64,000 nt of DNA from Halichondria panicea. Lineage: Eukaryota > Porifera > Demospongiae > Suberitida > Halichondriidae. The position numbers and the translations under genes were made by a program. The DNA lies in NCBI RefSeq assembly GCF_963675165.1, contig NC_087382.1, positions 5,247,963 through 5,311,962 on the forward strand, in the 5' to 3' direction. A model generated the notes under the pieces. It was not told the DNA's origin and ran no database searches. It saw only the letters and a list, made by a program, of their open reading frames with translations. Shown here one piece after another: positions 12,301-23,909 of this stretch (its first letter is position 1; each line of letters opens with the position of its first letter).

Positions 12301-12881
12301 ACTGGAGTTGACAACTTGGACTTATGCTCATTCAGGGAGGCCTTCTTGTTTGACACAGCTTGATAGCTACCACCTAGATCTATACCTATATAGCTAGCTT
12401 ACTTAGCTTTATTCAAGAGTAACACAGAGCTATTTTTGTGATTATGGCAGCTCATTGGAATTTGTCGAATCTGAAACTACACCCATATGCAATCTTTACC
12501 AGGCCTAGTTGGTGACCTAGCGTTATTTTAGAGACAACCCAGCATTATAACTATGAGTATGAAGTATTTGAGCAGTTATTGATGCTTAATCAGTGACCCA
12601 AACACTGGAATTTTTCTCATGACGCTAAGTGTTGACATCACCACGGCTACGGCATACATAATCCTATACGTCATTTGTAGTTCAAAATAATGAATACTGA
12701 ATGGACAAATTGACAAAAATTTTTCCTCATCACCTTGTTTTCTACGCGACTGCTTAGATTCATCAGATTTGCTTTTCAGCTCTTGTATCTCACTATTGAT
12801 GTGTGCAAGTTCTGTCTCCAGATGATGTCTTCGTTCATCAGAGGGCGAGCTCTGTAGCTCCCGTAGCAACTTAGCCCTTCT
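6398..12881 (-). CDS. Roc-like P-loop GTPase with C-terminal Death domain (5' end missing)
   Basis: Two exons are well supported: 6908-8995 and 6398-6762, joined in matching phase by a GGTGAGC donor and a TTTTGTGCAG acceptor. The large exon starts with a P-loop GAAGSGKS (8920-8897), then a DxxG-type motif NGGQPQF (about 8468-8448) and a TKxD-like GTFLDE, the order seen in Roc/Ras-like domains. A long helical, COR-like region follows. The last exon encodes a Death domain: W-S-T-Y-A-H-Y-L-G-L, then an I-x-x-I-E-type helix, L-L-K-W, and TYRYLLRGC. An upstream exon at 12734-12881, rich in heptad-like charge (coiled coil), ends in the phase the big exon needs; its inclusion is inference. No ATG was found, so the N-terminus is unknown. 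Likely role: intracellular signalling or innate-immune scaffold. Confidence 0.75.
9571..10010. mobile_element. 440-bp TIR element, 9-bp TSD
   Basis: It begins TAGTCTCATGAATCAGCC and ends with the inverse complement; the arms remain similar for about 60 bp, including CACTTTAGTC. Flanks are ACTTCATCC and ACCTCATCC, a 9-bp duplication with one difference. It lies in the large first intron proposed for the Death-domain gene. The TAGTCTC end resembles the 83-bp element at 3913-3995. Confidence 0.8.
10011..12733. other. AT-rich DNA without recognisable genes
   Basis: I find no convincing coding exon, RNA gene or long inverted repeat here. It is probably intron of the Death-domain gene if the 12734-12881 exon belongs to it, otherwise intergenic. 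Small features include a CTTTCTTTCTTTCTT run near 10760 and a short GCTCCCAA/TTGGGAGC hairpin at about 11511-11533. Confidence 0.45.
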
Positions 12882-13439
12882 CTACAATGAGGTATCATTG
12901 AGACGAGGATAAGAGTTATAATGTAAAAGGTGAATGAGGTCAGAGTTCAAGTGGTTGCCAGCTTCGGAGGAGTGAGGACACAAATAACCTTATAATTATA
13001 GGCATTAATTATAACCTTTTAATGCCATTCTTGGATACGCCCACTCATGTGACCAAAGCTGATTGCCACATGAGTGGGTGTGACCAATATGCAGAGTTAT
13101 AAGTGCGGAAGGTTAATTTTCCCACTCCTGGTAAACCTTTATACATGCAGCTCTTTTCTGGCTCAGCCTATTAAATACGAATGCCCCCAACTGTCCCTCT
13201 TAATCATTACTTCGGCCCTAGAAACCAACAAAATAGGACCGAGGTCCTCTTCCATTATTCCATGCTAATGTATTCAGGCGATAGCCTGCCTTGAACACTC
13301 TAATTTTTTCAAAGTAAACGTCCCGAACTACCCGACCACTGCAGTAAAGAGCAGTCGGGGCTTTCGAGAGGAAGGGCGGCTGACCAGTTATCCTAGCGCT
13401 TTAGTGCAAGATTTGTGCAAACAGATGATGCTACATGTA

Positions 13440-13593
13440 CCGTATAGCGGGTATATTTCGAGGGTATAAATTCTCGCGGAAATGCCTTTCATTTTTGTGG
13501 AATTAGCAGCCTTTTTGCAGTGGTTATAAATGTTCGCCATACATGCTTATAATCCACGAAAACCACGAACATTTATACCCTCGAAATATACGG
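13440..13593. mobile_element. CCGTATAGCGGG hairpin element, array unit 1
   Basis: The left arm begins CCGTATAGCGGGTATATTTC and the right arm has the complementary TACCCTCGAAATATA; TA flanks both ends. The far right arm is shortened compared with unit 3. TA target sites suggest a Tc1/mariner-type MITE. Confidence 0.65.
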
Positions 13594-14854
13594 TATATAC
13601 GCGCGACTCTGAAGATACGTATGCAACATGCAGCCTTCACTGTGATAACTTCAGAAAGAAGCATTAGGTTGCAAATCCACGAATATAAAGAGAATGGCTA
13701 AAAGCCTATAATATTATAGAAGAGCTGTTAGTTTTCATCGTTGAGCAGTTACAGCTGGTAACATCAATTATGCAAACAGATGGTATCAATTAAAGTGAGG
13801 AATGTAATTTCTTATGCAGACATGTAAATAGATGCTACAATGAATAACGTATCAAGTGAACACATGTAACGTCATTATACGGCTGTTTACAACTTACCGA
13901 TAGCTGATCAGTCAGTGGAAGAAAATACACGAAACAACCAAGTAAAGCGGAACCTCTCAAAATGTACATCATTGATGAAATTTATTGATGCTATCAACTA
14001 AATTGAGGTATTTTCTGGTATGTACAGTTACAGATGCCACAATGAAGTACACGTCAACTTCAGACGAGAACAATAAATCATAGATGCATAGTTTCACAAT
14101 AATAAATGTAGCCCTATATGTGGATGCTACAATGAATAACGTATCAAGTGAACGTCATGTAACGTCATTTTCTACAGCTGTTTACAACTTACCGCAATGT
14201 TACTCTAATCAGTTAGTGGCACATATGAGGGAAGAGAATAGAACACATGAAACAACTAAAATTCATCAAAGTACAGCGGAACCAATATGTATAGATGTAT
14301 TAAATCAATTTGCAGCTATACATCGAGGAATTTATTTTCTCAGACATGTAAAGACGCTACATTAAAAAATCCCACAAACACGAGTTCGTTATGCTACAAG
14401 GTATGCTTTGCTTCAGTCAAAAGTGCTAGATTGTTACTTCAATCCAATCTTGATTATCTTCCATGTTAGATGGAAAAATAAGGCCTCCTCCATGCACAGG
14501 CCTAGAAATTAACAAGGAGAGGAAGTTGGTGTGGAGACGAGGATAAGAGCTAAACATTTTATTGTAAAAGGTGGATGAGGTCAGAGTTCAAGTGGTTGCC
14601 AGCTTCGGAGGAGTGAGGACAAAAATAACCTTATAATTATAGGCATTAATCATGACCTTTTCTTGGATACGCCAACTCATGTGACTAAAGCTGATTGCCA
14701 CATGAGTGGGTGTGTCCAATATACAGAGTTATAAGGTTAATTTTGTCCACTCCTGGTAAAGCTTTCTTTATACATGCAGCTCTTTTCTGGCTCAGGATAT
14801 CAAAATATAGCTAACGCTTTAGTGCAAGGTTTGTGTGAACAGATGATACATGTA

Positions 14855-15009
14855 CCGTATATAGCAGGTATATTTCGAGGGTATAAATTCTCACGGAAAT
14901 GCCTTTCGTAATTTCGTGGAATAGCAACAGGGGTTATAAATGTTCGCGGTACATGCTTAATCCGCGAAAACCACGAACATTTATACCCTCGAAATATACC
15001 CACTATACG
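14855..15009. mobile_element. CCGTATA hairpin element, array unit 2
   Basis: This is the same inverted-repeat structure as in the first unit, with CCGTATATAGCAGG at the left and CCCACTATACG at the right between TA dinucleotides. Confidence 0.65.
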
Positions 15010-16735
15010 TATACACACGATTCTGAAGATACGTATACGTACTGCAACATGCAGCTTTCACTGTGATAACTCCAGAAAGAAGAGTTAGTTTGTAAATCCA
15101 CAAAAATTATAGAGAATGGCTAAAACCTATATAGAAGAGCTGTTAGTTTTCATCGTTGACAGTTACAGCAGAGCTGGTAAATTAAGTTTTATCAGTTATG
15201 CAGACAATTATTAGCGATTAAACTGAGAAGTCTAATTTCTCATGCAGACATGTAATTAGACGCTACAATGAATAACGTATCAAGTAAACACATGTAACGT
15301 CATTTTCTACAGCTGCTTACAACTTACCAATAGCTCATTCTAATCAGTCAGTGGCACATGTGAGGGAGGAAAATACATGAAACAACCGGAACATCTCAAA
15401 ATGTTCATCATTGATATTTTTTGTAGCCATTACATGGTATCAACTAAATTGAGGTATTATCTGGTATGTACAGTTAAAGATGCCACAATGAAGTACACGT
15501 CAACTTCAGACGAGAACAATAAATCATAGATGCATAGTTCCAACAATAAATAGCCCTATAATTATGTGGTATCATTAGTGTAGATAGATGCTACAATGAA
15601 TAATGTATCTAGTGAACACATGTAACGTCATTTTCTACAGCTGTTTACAACTTACATGTCCTCTCTAATCAGTCAGTGGCATATGTGAGGGAAGAGAATA
15701 GAACACATGAAACAACTAAAACTCATCAAAGTATACAGCGGAACCTCTCAATTATTAATGTAATCAATGTAATCGATGTACGTCTAATTTAACGGACAGC
15801 AAAAAATAAGGAAATTGTCCGGGTATAAATTAGAACAGATTTTATAGATCGAGCATGCAAAGTGTCCGGAATAATTAGAACAAGCAAGCAGCTGCATGCG
15901 AGCTAGCTAAGTTTAATAGAACAGGGTAGGACTGCACTATAGCTATCTAAAACTAGCTATACTCAAAGCTATAACTGCAGCACTCTAAGTCTTTCTTGCC
16001 GTCTATGAATGTATAACTCAACTTTTCAAGGTATTGTCCGGATATTTAATATTAAAGCACAGGATGTCCGTTGTATTAGAACAATGAAAATTTCCCAAAA
16101 GAGTGTCCGATAAATTAGAAGATATACGATAATCAATTAACAAATTTCAGCTATACATCGAGGAATATATTTTCTAAGACATGTAGCAAGATGCTATGCT
16201 TCAATCTAACATTGAAGATAATCAAGATTGAATATACACTGACAAATCCCACAAGCACACGAGTTCGTTATGCTACAAGGTATGCTTTGCTTCGGTCAAA
16301 AGTGCTAGATTGTTACATATCATTCAATCTCAATATTAGATCGAAGAATAGAGATTATTTGGCCTCCTCCACAGGCCTAGAAATTAACAAAGAGAGGAAA
16401 TGGGTGTGGAAACAACGATCAGTTTAAGAGGAAAAGGTATGAGGTCAGAGTTCAAGTGGTTGCCAGCTTCGGAGGAGTGAGGACACAAATAACCTTATAA
16501 TTATAGGCACTAATTCCGACTTTTTAGTGCCAGATACGCCCACTCATGTGACCAAAGCTGATTGCCACATAAGTGGGTGTGTCCAATATGCAGAGTTATA
16601 AGTGCGAAAGGTTAATTTTGCCCACTCCTGGTAAAGCTTTATACATGCAGCTCTTTTCTGGCTCAAGCTTGTAGCTATCAAAATATAGATAGCGCTTTAG
16701 TGGAAGGATTGTGCGAATAGATGATGCTACATGTA

Positions 16736-16913
16736 CCGTATAGCGTGTATATTTCGAGGGTATAAATTCTCGCGGAAATGCCTTTTGAATGATTTCGCGG
16801 ATTTAATTTTCGTGGAATAGCAGCCTTTTTGCAGCGGTTATAAATGTTGGCGGTACATGCTTAGTTCGCGAAAACCACGAATATTATACTCTCGAAATAT
16901 ACTCGCTATACGG
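16736..16913. mobile_element. CCGTATAGCGTG hairpin element, array unit 3
   Basis: The left arm CCGTATAGCGTGTATATTTC pairs with the right arm ending CTCGCTATACGG; TA lies on both sides. This is the most complete copy in the array. Confidence 0.7.
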
Positions 16914-18809
16914 TATACGCGCGATCTGAAGTACGGTAACATGCAGCCTTCACTGTGATTAACTCCAGAAAGAAGCAAATCCACGAATATAAAGAGAATG
17001 AAGAGCTGTTAGTTTTCATCGTTGAGCAGTTACAGCAAAGCTGGTAAAACTAACAGTTATGCAGATAATTACATAGATGGTATCGATTAAAGTGAGAAGT
17101 CTAATTTCTCATGCAGACATGTACTACAATGAATAACGTATCAAGTGAACACATGTAACGTCATGCATTTTCTACAGCTGTTTACAACTTACCGGTTGAT
17201 AATTCTAATCAGTCAGTGGCACATGTGAGGGAAGAAAATACATGAAACAACCAAGTAAAGCGGAACCTCTCAAAATGTTCATCATTGATGATATAGCCAT
17301 TACCAAGAGTTCATTAGGAACTCTTACCATTACATGGTATCAAGGTATTTTCTGGTATGTACAGTTACAGGTGCCACAATGAAGTATACGTCAACTTCAG
17401 ACGAGAACAATAAATCATAGATGCATAGTTCCACAACAATAAATGTAGCCCTATATGTGGTATCATTAGTGTAGATAGATGCTACAATGAATAACGTATC
17501 AGTGGCACATGTAACATCAGCTGCTTACAACTTACCACTCGCTCCTAATCAGTCAGTGGCACATGTGAGGGAAGAGAATAGAACACATGAAACAACTAAA
17601 ACTCATCAAAATACAACGAACCTCTCAATTAATTAATCAATGTAATCAATGTACCGTAATTTATCGGAAAGCAAAAATTGGAAATTGTCCGGGTATAATT
17701 GAAACAGATTTTTATAGAGCATGCAAAGTGTCCGAAATAATTAGAACAAGCAAGCAGCTGCATGCGAGCTAGCTAAGTTTAATAGAACAGTGTGCGACTG
17801 AATAGTTGCACTATAGCTATAAAACTAGCTATCTATAACTGCAGCACTCTAGGTCTTTCTTGCCGTCTATGAAGAATGTAACTCAACTTTTCAAGGTATT
17901 GTCAGGATATTTAATTAAAGCACAGAATGTCTGTTGTATTAGAACAAATGATAAAAATTGCCCAAAAGAGTGTCCGATAATTTAGAAGATATACGGTAAT
18001 TAATTAACAAATAGCAGCTATACATCGAGAAATCTATTTTAATTCTCAGACATGTAGCAGGATGCTATATACACTGAAAAATCCCACAAGCACACGAGTT
18101 CGTTATGCTACAAGGTATGCTTTGCTTTGGTCAAAAGTACTAGATTGTTACTTCAATCCAATCTTGATTATCTTCAATGTTAGAATGAAGCATAGAGATG
18201 ATTTTGCCTCATTAACAAGAAGAAGAAGTGGGCATGGGGACGAGGCTTTAAAAAAAGGGTGGATGAGGTCAAAGTTAAAGTTGCCGCTGCTTCTGGCTGT
18301 TTAGCTTTGGAGGAGTGAGGACACATAATTATATGCGCACTAATTAATGATACGCCCACTCATGTGACCACAGCTGATTGCCACATGAGTGGGTGTGTCC
18401 AGTATAATTATAGAGAATTATAAAAAGTGCGTAAGGTTTAATTTTGCCCACTCCTGGTATAAAGCTTTACATGCAGATCTACTCTGGCTCTTGTAGCTAT
18501 CAAATAGCTAGTGCTTTAGTGGGAAGCTAACACGAATAGAAAGTTTGTGCGAACATATGAAGATACGTACTGCCATGTACGTGACATGATTGATGCTCTA
18601 AACCACACCCAATTCAGTAAAGTCCAGGAACAAGCTATAGTCCGTCTAGCTGGGCTACAGCCCCCAAAGCCCCACCCTGACTGTATCTGCCCCTGAAAAA
18701 ACCTCCGAAAAGAGGACAAATGCTCTGCTCCTAAACTGTCCTTCATTTCAAGGCTGCACTCTTAATAGTTTCTCAGATTTTTACGCAGTTTATAGATCCT
18801 ACAAATAAG

Positions 18810-21364
18810 TACACCTCAACTTCAGACGAGAGAACACAATGTTAATATCTTCTATTGCTGCTTACAACTTACCCGATGAAGCTTAACTACCGTGTATAGC
18901 GCATATATTTCGAGATTACAATTATAATCGCGGTTTTCGTTGATTAAGCATGCATACTGCAAAGACTGCTGTTCCGAGAAACTTCTTTATTTAACGGTCT
19001 TTCCGCGAAAGTTTATACCCTCGAAATAATTATATCTACAAAAAGTACACAACACCTCAACTTCAGACGTAAGAACACAATGATCTTCATATTGCTGCTA
19101 ATACGACTTACCAAAAACTGCTGAAGCTTTGACTATATTCAGTCAGTTGGCACATGTGAGGTAAGAGAATAGAACACATGAACGAACTCTGATCCATGAA
19201 AGGACAGTAATTGATTCTCTATGCACGTACACAGGTAGGCCATGACTACGAGCATAGATTACTGACAGTTCTATCTATGGTACGAGTGACTATAGATCTA
19301 TCAAAACAGTAGATCCATATAGATCTACTGACCAATCATGTCAAACCAGTGCAGTTTAATAGTACATGCGATATGCAGTATCAATGAACACATCAACAGT
19401 ATCATAATGACCTTCTGAATAGTCTATTCTGATATAATTATTAATCAGCTCACTTTATCATCCTTAGGAACAGAGAACCCTTCTTCAGTCGCCATTGTCT
19501 CAATTGATAGACTCTAGTCAGTCTGCCCTAAGACCCCCAAGTTTTCAGTATTTGCAAGACAAGACAGGAAATACATACCACAAGTATTTTAATGGTATTC
19601 ATAAGGATGACATCACAAAACATTGTTTTAATGAAATTCATAATTATATAATGAGATTCATAATGATGCACCCTACAACTCTGTCAGATTGTAGTGAAGG
19701 GTGATTTTTTTCTGAATTTCCAAAGCTCATAACACAGACCATTTACTGAACTAGAACTTGTTACTAGGAGATAAATTAGTTCAATATGGAATGTATTGAC
19801 TCAGCAAGTTTGGACTGGATTGAGATAGTGTGAACAGCTTGCACAAACTCTCAAAGTTAGCTCATTCTGAATAATCTCTGTGGTTGGTGGAACTCATGGC
19901 TGCATATCTCCAGATGTGAATGGAACCAGAGACTGCCTAAAGGATCAACTAGTGCATCTGATGCATGTGCATGCTTAGCAGCAAGCTAGAAGGCTTGAAG
20001 TCATTCATGAAGTGTTCTATGCTATTGCCAAGTTGTGTATTTATTTCAAAGTTTGTGTAACTGCTTTGCAAACACCATTCATTTGTATGGCATTTACCTT
20101 GAATATGTTGTAATTTAGATCCTTTTGATTTGATCAACCAATTTTTAGCTTGCTACGTTGATGGTGAACAGCTTGCTCAAACTCTCGAACTTTCCGCAAT
20201 CGTTTTCACAACTTAATGCCAGTTTGACCCAAATTCATATTTTAAAGTGTTTATCGTATGTTAAACTGTCTTCTTATTACATATTTCAACTTAGATAGCT
20301 CTAAAAACCTTTACTTTTATCAGAAACAAAGAAAAACTGTTCTCATTAATATATTCATGAGGCAACTTGTAGCACTTCCTGTCTTACAACATTTGGGGTC
20401 TTAGGGCAGACTGAGTCTATTGTTTTTCTAGATTCTTAGGGGGGCGGGGCTGGTGGTCAGAACGGTTCCTGGCCCTTGAGCTGAGCTCAGCTCAGCAAAG
20501 GTGGGTGTATGAAGAATGTGTAGATCTAATGTAGATCATATGACCAAGAAGGTCAGTGACTCACCCTATCAGTATGGAGTATGGAAAATGTTGTTTGTAA
20601 GAGGCTCACAGTACGTGTATGGCCAACACTTTGGGAGCTTCTCACGACGTGTTCTGTATTGCAACCTCGCGATGTGTTCTCACTACATGCAGCAAGAACA
20701 CTTGATGTGTACCTATAGCCATGCATGTGACGTGGCTGCAATGTTCGGGGTGGATACTATAGATACTCTTAGACCATTCCAACTGATCTCAAGTTTCTGG
20801 TCCACTGCCCGCATCATTGCTATATACTATATACTACACATGCACACAATGGTGTGTTAACTATAATAAATTTGCAAAATAATGAATGATTCTCGTAGCA
20901 ATTTCACTATAATTATACCTCGCCTGATTCACGTGCAGATTTCTGCAACACTGACCTCAACTTTGGCCTTTTTTCCCCATTGGTGACCCAATCCAATACC
21001 CCATCATGCATGGCAGTGAAACCCCTCCCCTTTTTCACATAATGGTGAACCCCGGTTACATGGCATCAATTTTAGCAACTTGGCAACTCCATAATTATTT
21101 AGTCAATAGCAGGTAAAGGGGCAATGAACGTGTCCCACCCGCATGGAACTGATTCTGCTATAAAATTATATGCTGTATTGGTTTGCCTATAAAAGACAGA
21201 ATCAGAATTTATTTGTAGCCTGCCATTCTAGGTACATGTACTCCTGCTCAGCACCACCGTACTCAGCATTAAAGTAAGAGACGGATTACAACATGTGAGG
21301 TGAAAAGCAAAGAATGCATGACATTGTAATAGTGAGAAGTTTAGGTTTTAGAATGCAACTCTGA
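18810..21364. repeat. Segmental duplication, copy 2
   Basis: It is the partner of 1411-4965 (see that entry). This copy is interrupted by an 895-bp element at 19519-20413 that is absent from copy 1; the flanks on either side of that insertion are collinear with about 1730-1760 of copy 1. A decayed CCGTATAGCG-type hairpin lies at about 18890-19027. Confidence 0.8.
19519..20413. mobile_element. 895-bp TIR element, copy 1, 3-bp TSD AGT
   Basis: Both ends carry the perfect inverted repeat CAGTCTGCCCTAAGACCCC, followed by a partly matching AAGACAGGAA block. The insertion is flanked by AGT on each side. It is nearly identical over its full length to 22525-23420; I noticed only a one-base indel and one substitution. 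The only notable open frame (19949-20137, minus) is 62 codons and unrecognisable, so the element is non-autonomous. The superfamily is unresolved; 3-bp duplications occur in CACTA-like and Harbinger groups among others. Confidence 0.9.
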
Positions 21365-22367
21365 ATTTGCTCTGGCTAATTTTCTCCTTTTCATATAATA
21401 TACTGGCATTCAGACAGAGAGCTGCATGCCATTCTAGCACAAGTACCTGCTCAACCCCACCGTACTCAGTATAATTATACAGGATCGAAAAATCAGACTG
21501 ATCGAGAATCAGTATCCGCCATTGTTTTGCTCATGTGATTTTGTTCTTGCTACGCGGTGTGTGGATTTGGGAACCCATCGCATGACTCAGTTCAGGAAAC
21601 GTCGTGAGCAGCTCAGAACGTGTGTTGTGAGCCTCCTCATTCAGCAATCCATACGCGCGTGGTAGGAAAGACGCAACACACGTAAGACAAAGACTGCCAT
21701 CAATTTTTCAAGTCAGTGTATGAAGCCGCTCAGTCTGCACAGAGTCAAAGGTCAATGAGTGCTTTTGTTGAATTACGAATGCAAACAAGAATTCATTGAC
21801 TTTTTACTTTGTGCAGACTGAACACATGAAAAATTGCTTTGCCCTCGATTTGTTTTTCCTCTACTGCGTGCATTGAACTTGCTTGCTGCAAACAGTTAAT
21901 TGTGCCAGTGTATATATATAGCTAGCTATAGTTTGTTATTGTGTGCTACATGTAATTCGCTTGAAAAAAGATCGATGCTCATGGAGCACTGATTCACCTC
22001 GTGCATTGAGCAGCGGAAAATGGTACCGTAATGACAATTATGAGGAATATGATCGTGAATCTTTAAAGCAACGACTATATATTAATTAATTTTGTCGCCT
22101 TCGAAGATCGCCTATACAAGCTTAAGTCTATATAGCTATAGCTTCAACTATACTGTCTCATTATATAGCAGTCCTTGAAACGTTCACTCAAACAGCTCAT
22201 TTTTGTGTCCACACACAAACGGATAATCACTCTACCCTATATAGGCCTGCTGCGCACGCACGGGGTAATTTTATGATAATTATCTTGTCATACAATCAAA
22301 GTAAATAACTCCATGCAGGTCCATAAATTATGGCATGCATGCAAATACTTTATTTATAGCGTGTGTA
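21365..22367. other. Noncoding DNA with a short hairpin
   Basis: No gene was recognised. A 90-bp imperfect hairpin lies at 21731-21820: its arms start CAGTCTGCACAGAGTCAAAG and end in the complement CTTTGTGCAGACTG. No target duplication is visible. Confidence 0.5.
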
Positions 22368-23648
22368 CAGGAGCGTAGCCAGGATTTTTTGGAAGAAGGG
22401 GAAAAACTTATCAGCCGCGCAGCGCCGAAATTTTGCCCGGAAGCCACGCCTCTTAATTATGACGTCATAATTGACTTCTCTATTTAGTTGGGTGTGGCCT
22501 GATGTTTTATTTGCATAGAAGAAGCAGTCTGCCCTAAGACCCCCAAGTTTTCAGTATTTGCAAGACAAGACAGGAAATACATACCACAAGTATTTTAATG
22601 GTATTCATAAGGATGACATCACAAAAACATTGTTTTAATGAAATTCATAATTATATAATGAGATTCATAATGATGCACCCTACAACTCTGTCAGATTGTA
22701 GTGAAGGGTGATTTTTTTCTGAATTTCCAAAGCTCATAACACAGACCATTTACTGAACTAGAACTTGTTACTAGGAGATAAATTAGTTCAATATGGAATG
22801 TATTGACTCAGCAAGTTTGGACTGGATTGAGATAGTGTGAACAGCTTGCACAAACTCTCAAAGTTAGCTCATTCTGAATAATCTCTGTGGTTGGTGGAAC
22901 TCATGGCTGCATATCTCCAGATGTGAATGGAACCAGAGACTGCCTAAAGGATCAACTAGTGCATCTGATGCATGTGCATGCTTAGCAGCAAGCTAGAAGG
23001 CTTGAAGTCATTCATGAAGTGTTCTATGCTATTGCCAAGTTGTGTATTTATTTCAAAGTTTGTGTAACTGCTTTGCAAACACCATTCATTTGTATGGCAT
23101 TTACCTTGAATATGTTGTAATTTAGATCCTTTTGATTTGATCAACCAATTTTTAGCTTGCTACGTTGATGGTGAACAGCTTGCTCAAACTCTCGAACTTT
23201 CCGCAATCGTTTTCACAACTTAATGCCAGTTTGACCCAAATTCATATTTTAAAGTGTTTATCGTATGTTAAACTGTCTTCTTATTACATATTTCAACTTA
23301 GATAGCTCTAAAAACCTTTGCTTTTATCAGAAACAAAGAAAAACTGTTCTCATTAATATATTCATGAGGCAACTTGTAGCACTTCCTGTCTTACAACATT
23401 TGGGGTCTTAGGGCAGACTGAAGCTAGTTTAGCAAAGAACAAGAACTGTCTATAGATTTAGACCAGAATAGCTCACAGTTTAGAGACTAAATCGTTTTGC
23501 TTGCCTACTAGCTAGCTAACTGCAGCAAGATTCCGAAGAAAGGGAGTGCTCAGCAAGATAATCAGATACAAAAACTTGAGCAGAGTAGTAGAGATCCAGA
23601 AAAAGGGGGGGCAGTTGCCCCCTTTGCCACCCCCTGGCTACGCCACTG
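22368..23648. mobile_element. Outer TIR element (CAGNGGCGTAGCCAGG type) hosting the 896-bp element
   Basis: The left end reads CAGGAGCGTAGCCAGG and the right end is the inverse complement of CAGTGGCGTAGCCAGG. Without the nested 896-bp insertion it would be about 385 bp. Such ends resemble hAT-like non-autonomous elements, but I could not define a clean 8-bp duplication. Confidence 0.6.
22525..23420. mobile_element. 896-bp TIR element, copy 2, 3-bp TSD AAG
   Basis: This is the second, almost identical copy of the element at 19519-20413, with the same 19-bp inverted ends and AAG on both flanks. It is inserted inside the outer element 22368-23648, in the same orientation as copy 1. The two different 3-bp flanks show independent insertions and not a local duplication. 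Confidence 0.9.
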
Positions 23649-23909
23649 GTGTACATAAGTATAATTGATATGCATTATAATCACACCATTTCATTTGATA
23701 CACACCCCCCCTCTGTTCACATGTTTCAAAGTATACACAATAATAAAGCAGTAAAGCAGACAGTGCATACAACTATTGTGAGCATGTACAACAGTGTAGG
23801 CGATACTCTAAATACAAACTACTGAGCTGCACACATAAAGAAAATATATTGTGTCAGTGGTGGATGAAACATAAAGTGCCTGTAACTACAATTAACAGAC
23901 GAGTTTTGG

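Larger units (their letters stand above)
12937..18540. repeat. Tandem array of about 1.6-1.9 kb units (three full, one partial)
   Basis: The landmark GAGGTCAGAGTTCAAGTGG occurs at about 12937, 14577 and 16440, with a degenerate fourth at about 18265, giving spacings near 1640, 1863 and 1825 bp. Each unit repeats the same ordered blocks: a pair of inverted GCCCACTCATGTG / CACATGAGTGGG arms, a CCGTATAGCGGG hairpin, repeats around ATGAATAACGTATCAAGTG, and CTACAAGGTATGCTTTGCTT near the end. Units differ by indels and substitutions. No conserved open reading frame persists across units, so I regard it as noncoding tandem duplication. Confidence 0.8.

Noticed and set aside
18516-18746. 76-codon minus-strand frame at the end of the tandem array
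   Set aside because: No splice partner, no recognisable domain and no counterpart in the other array units.
20516-20860. 114-codon plus-strand frame in segmental copy 2
   Set aside because: The same region in copy 1 (about 4080-4330) does not keep the frame open, so there is no sign of coding constraint.
21731-21820. 90-bp CAGTCTG hairpin considered as a relative of the 895-bp element
   Set aside because: Only the first seven bases agree and no target duplication is visible, so a family link is not supported.
19949-23144. Identical 62-codon minus-strand frames at 19949-20137 and 22956-23144
   Set aside because: Their identity comes from the two copies of the 895-bp element. There is no recognisable domain, and selection cannot be inferred from such recent copies.
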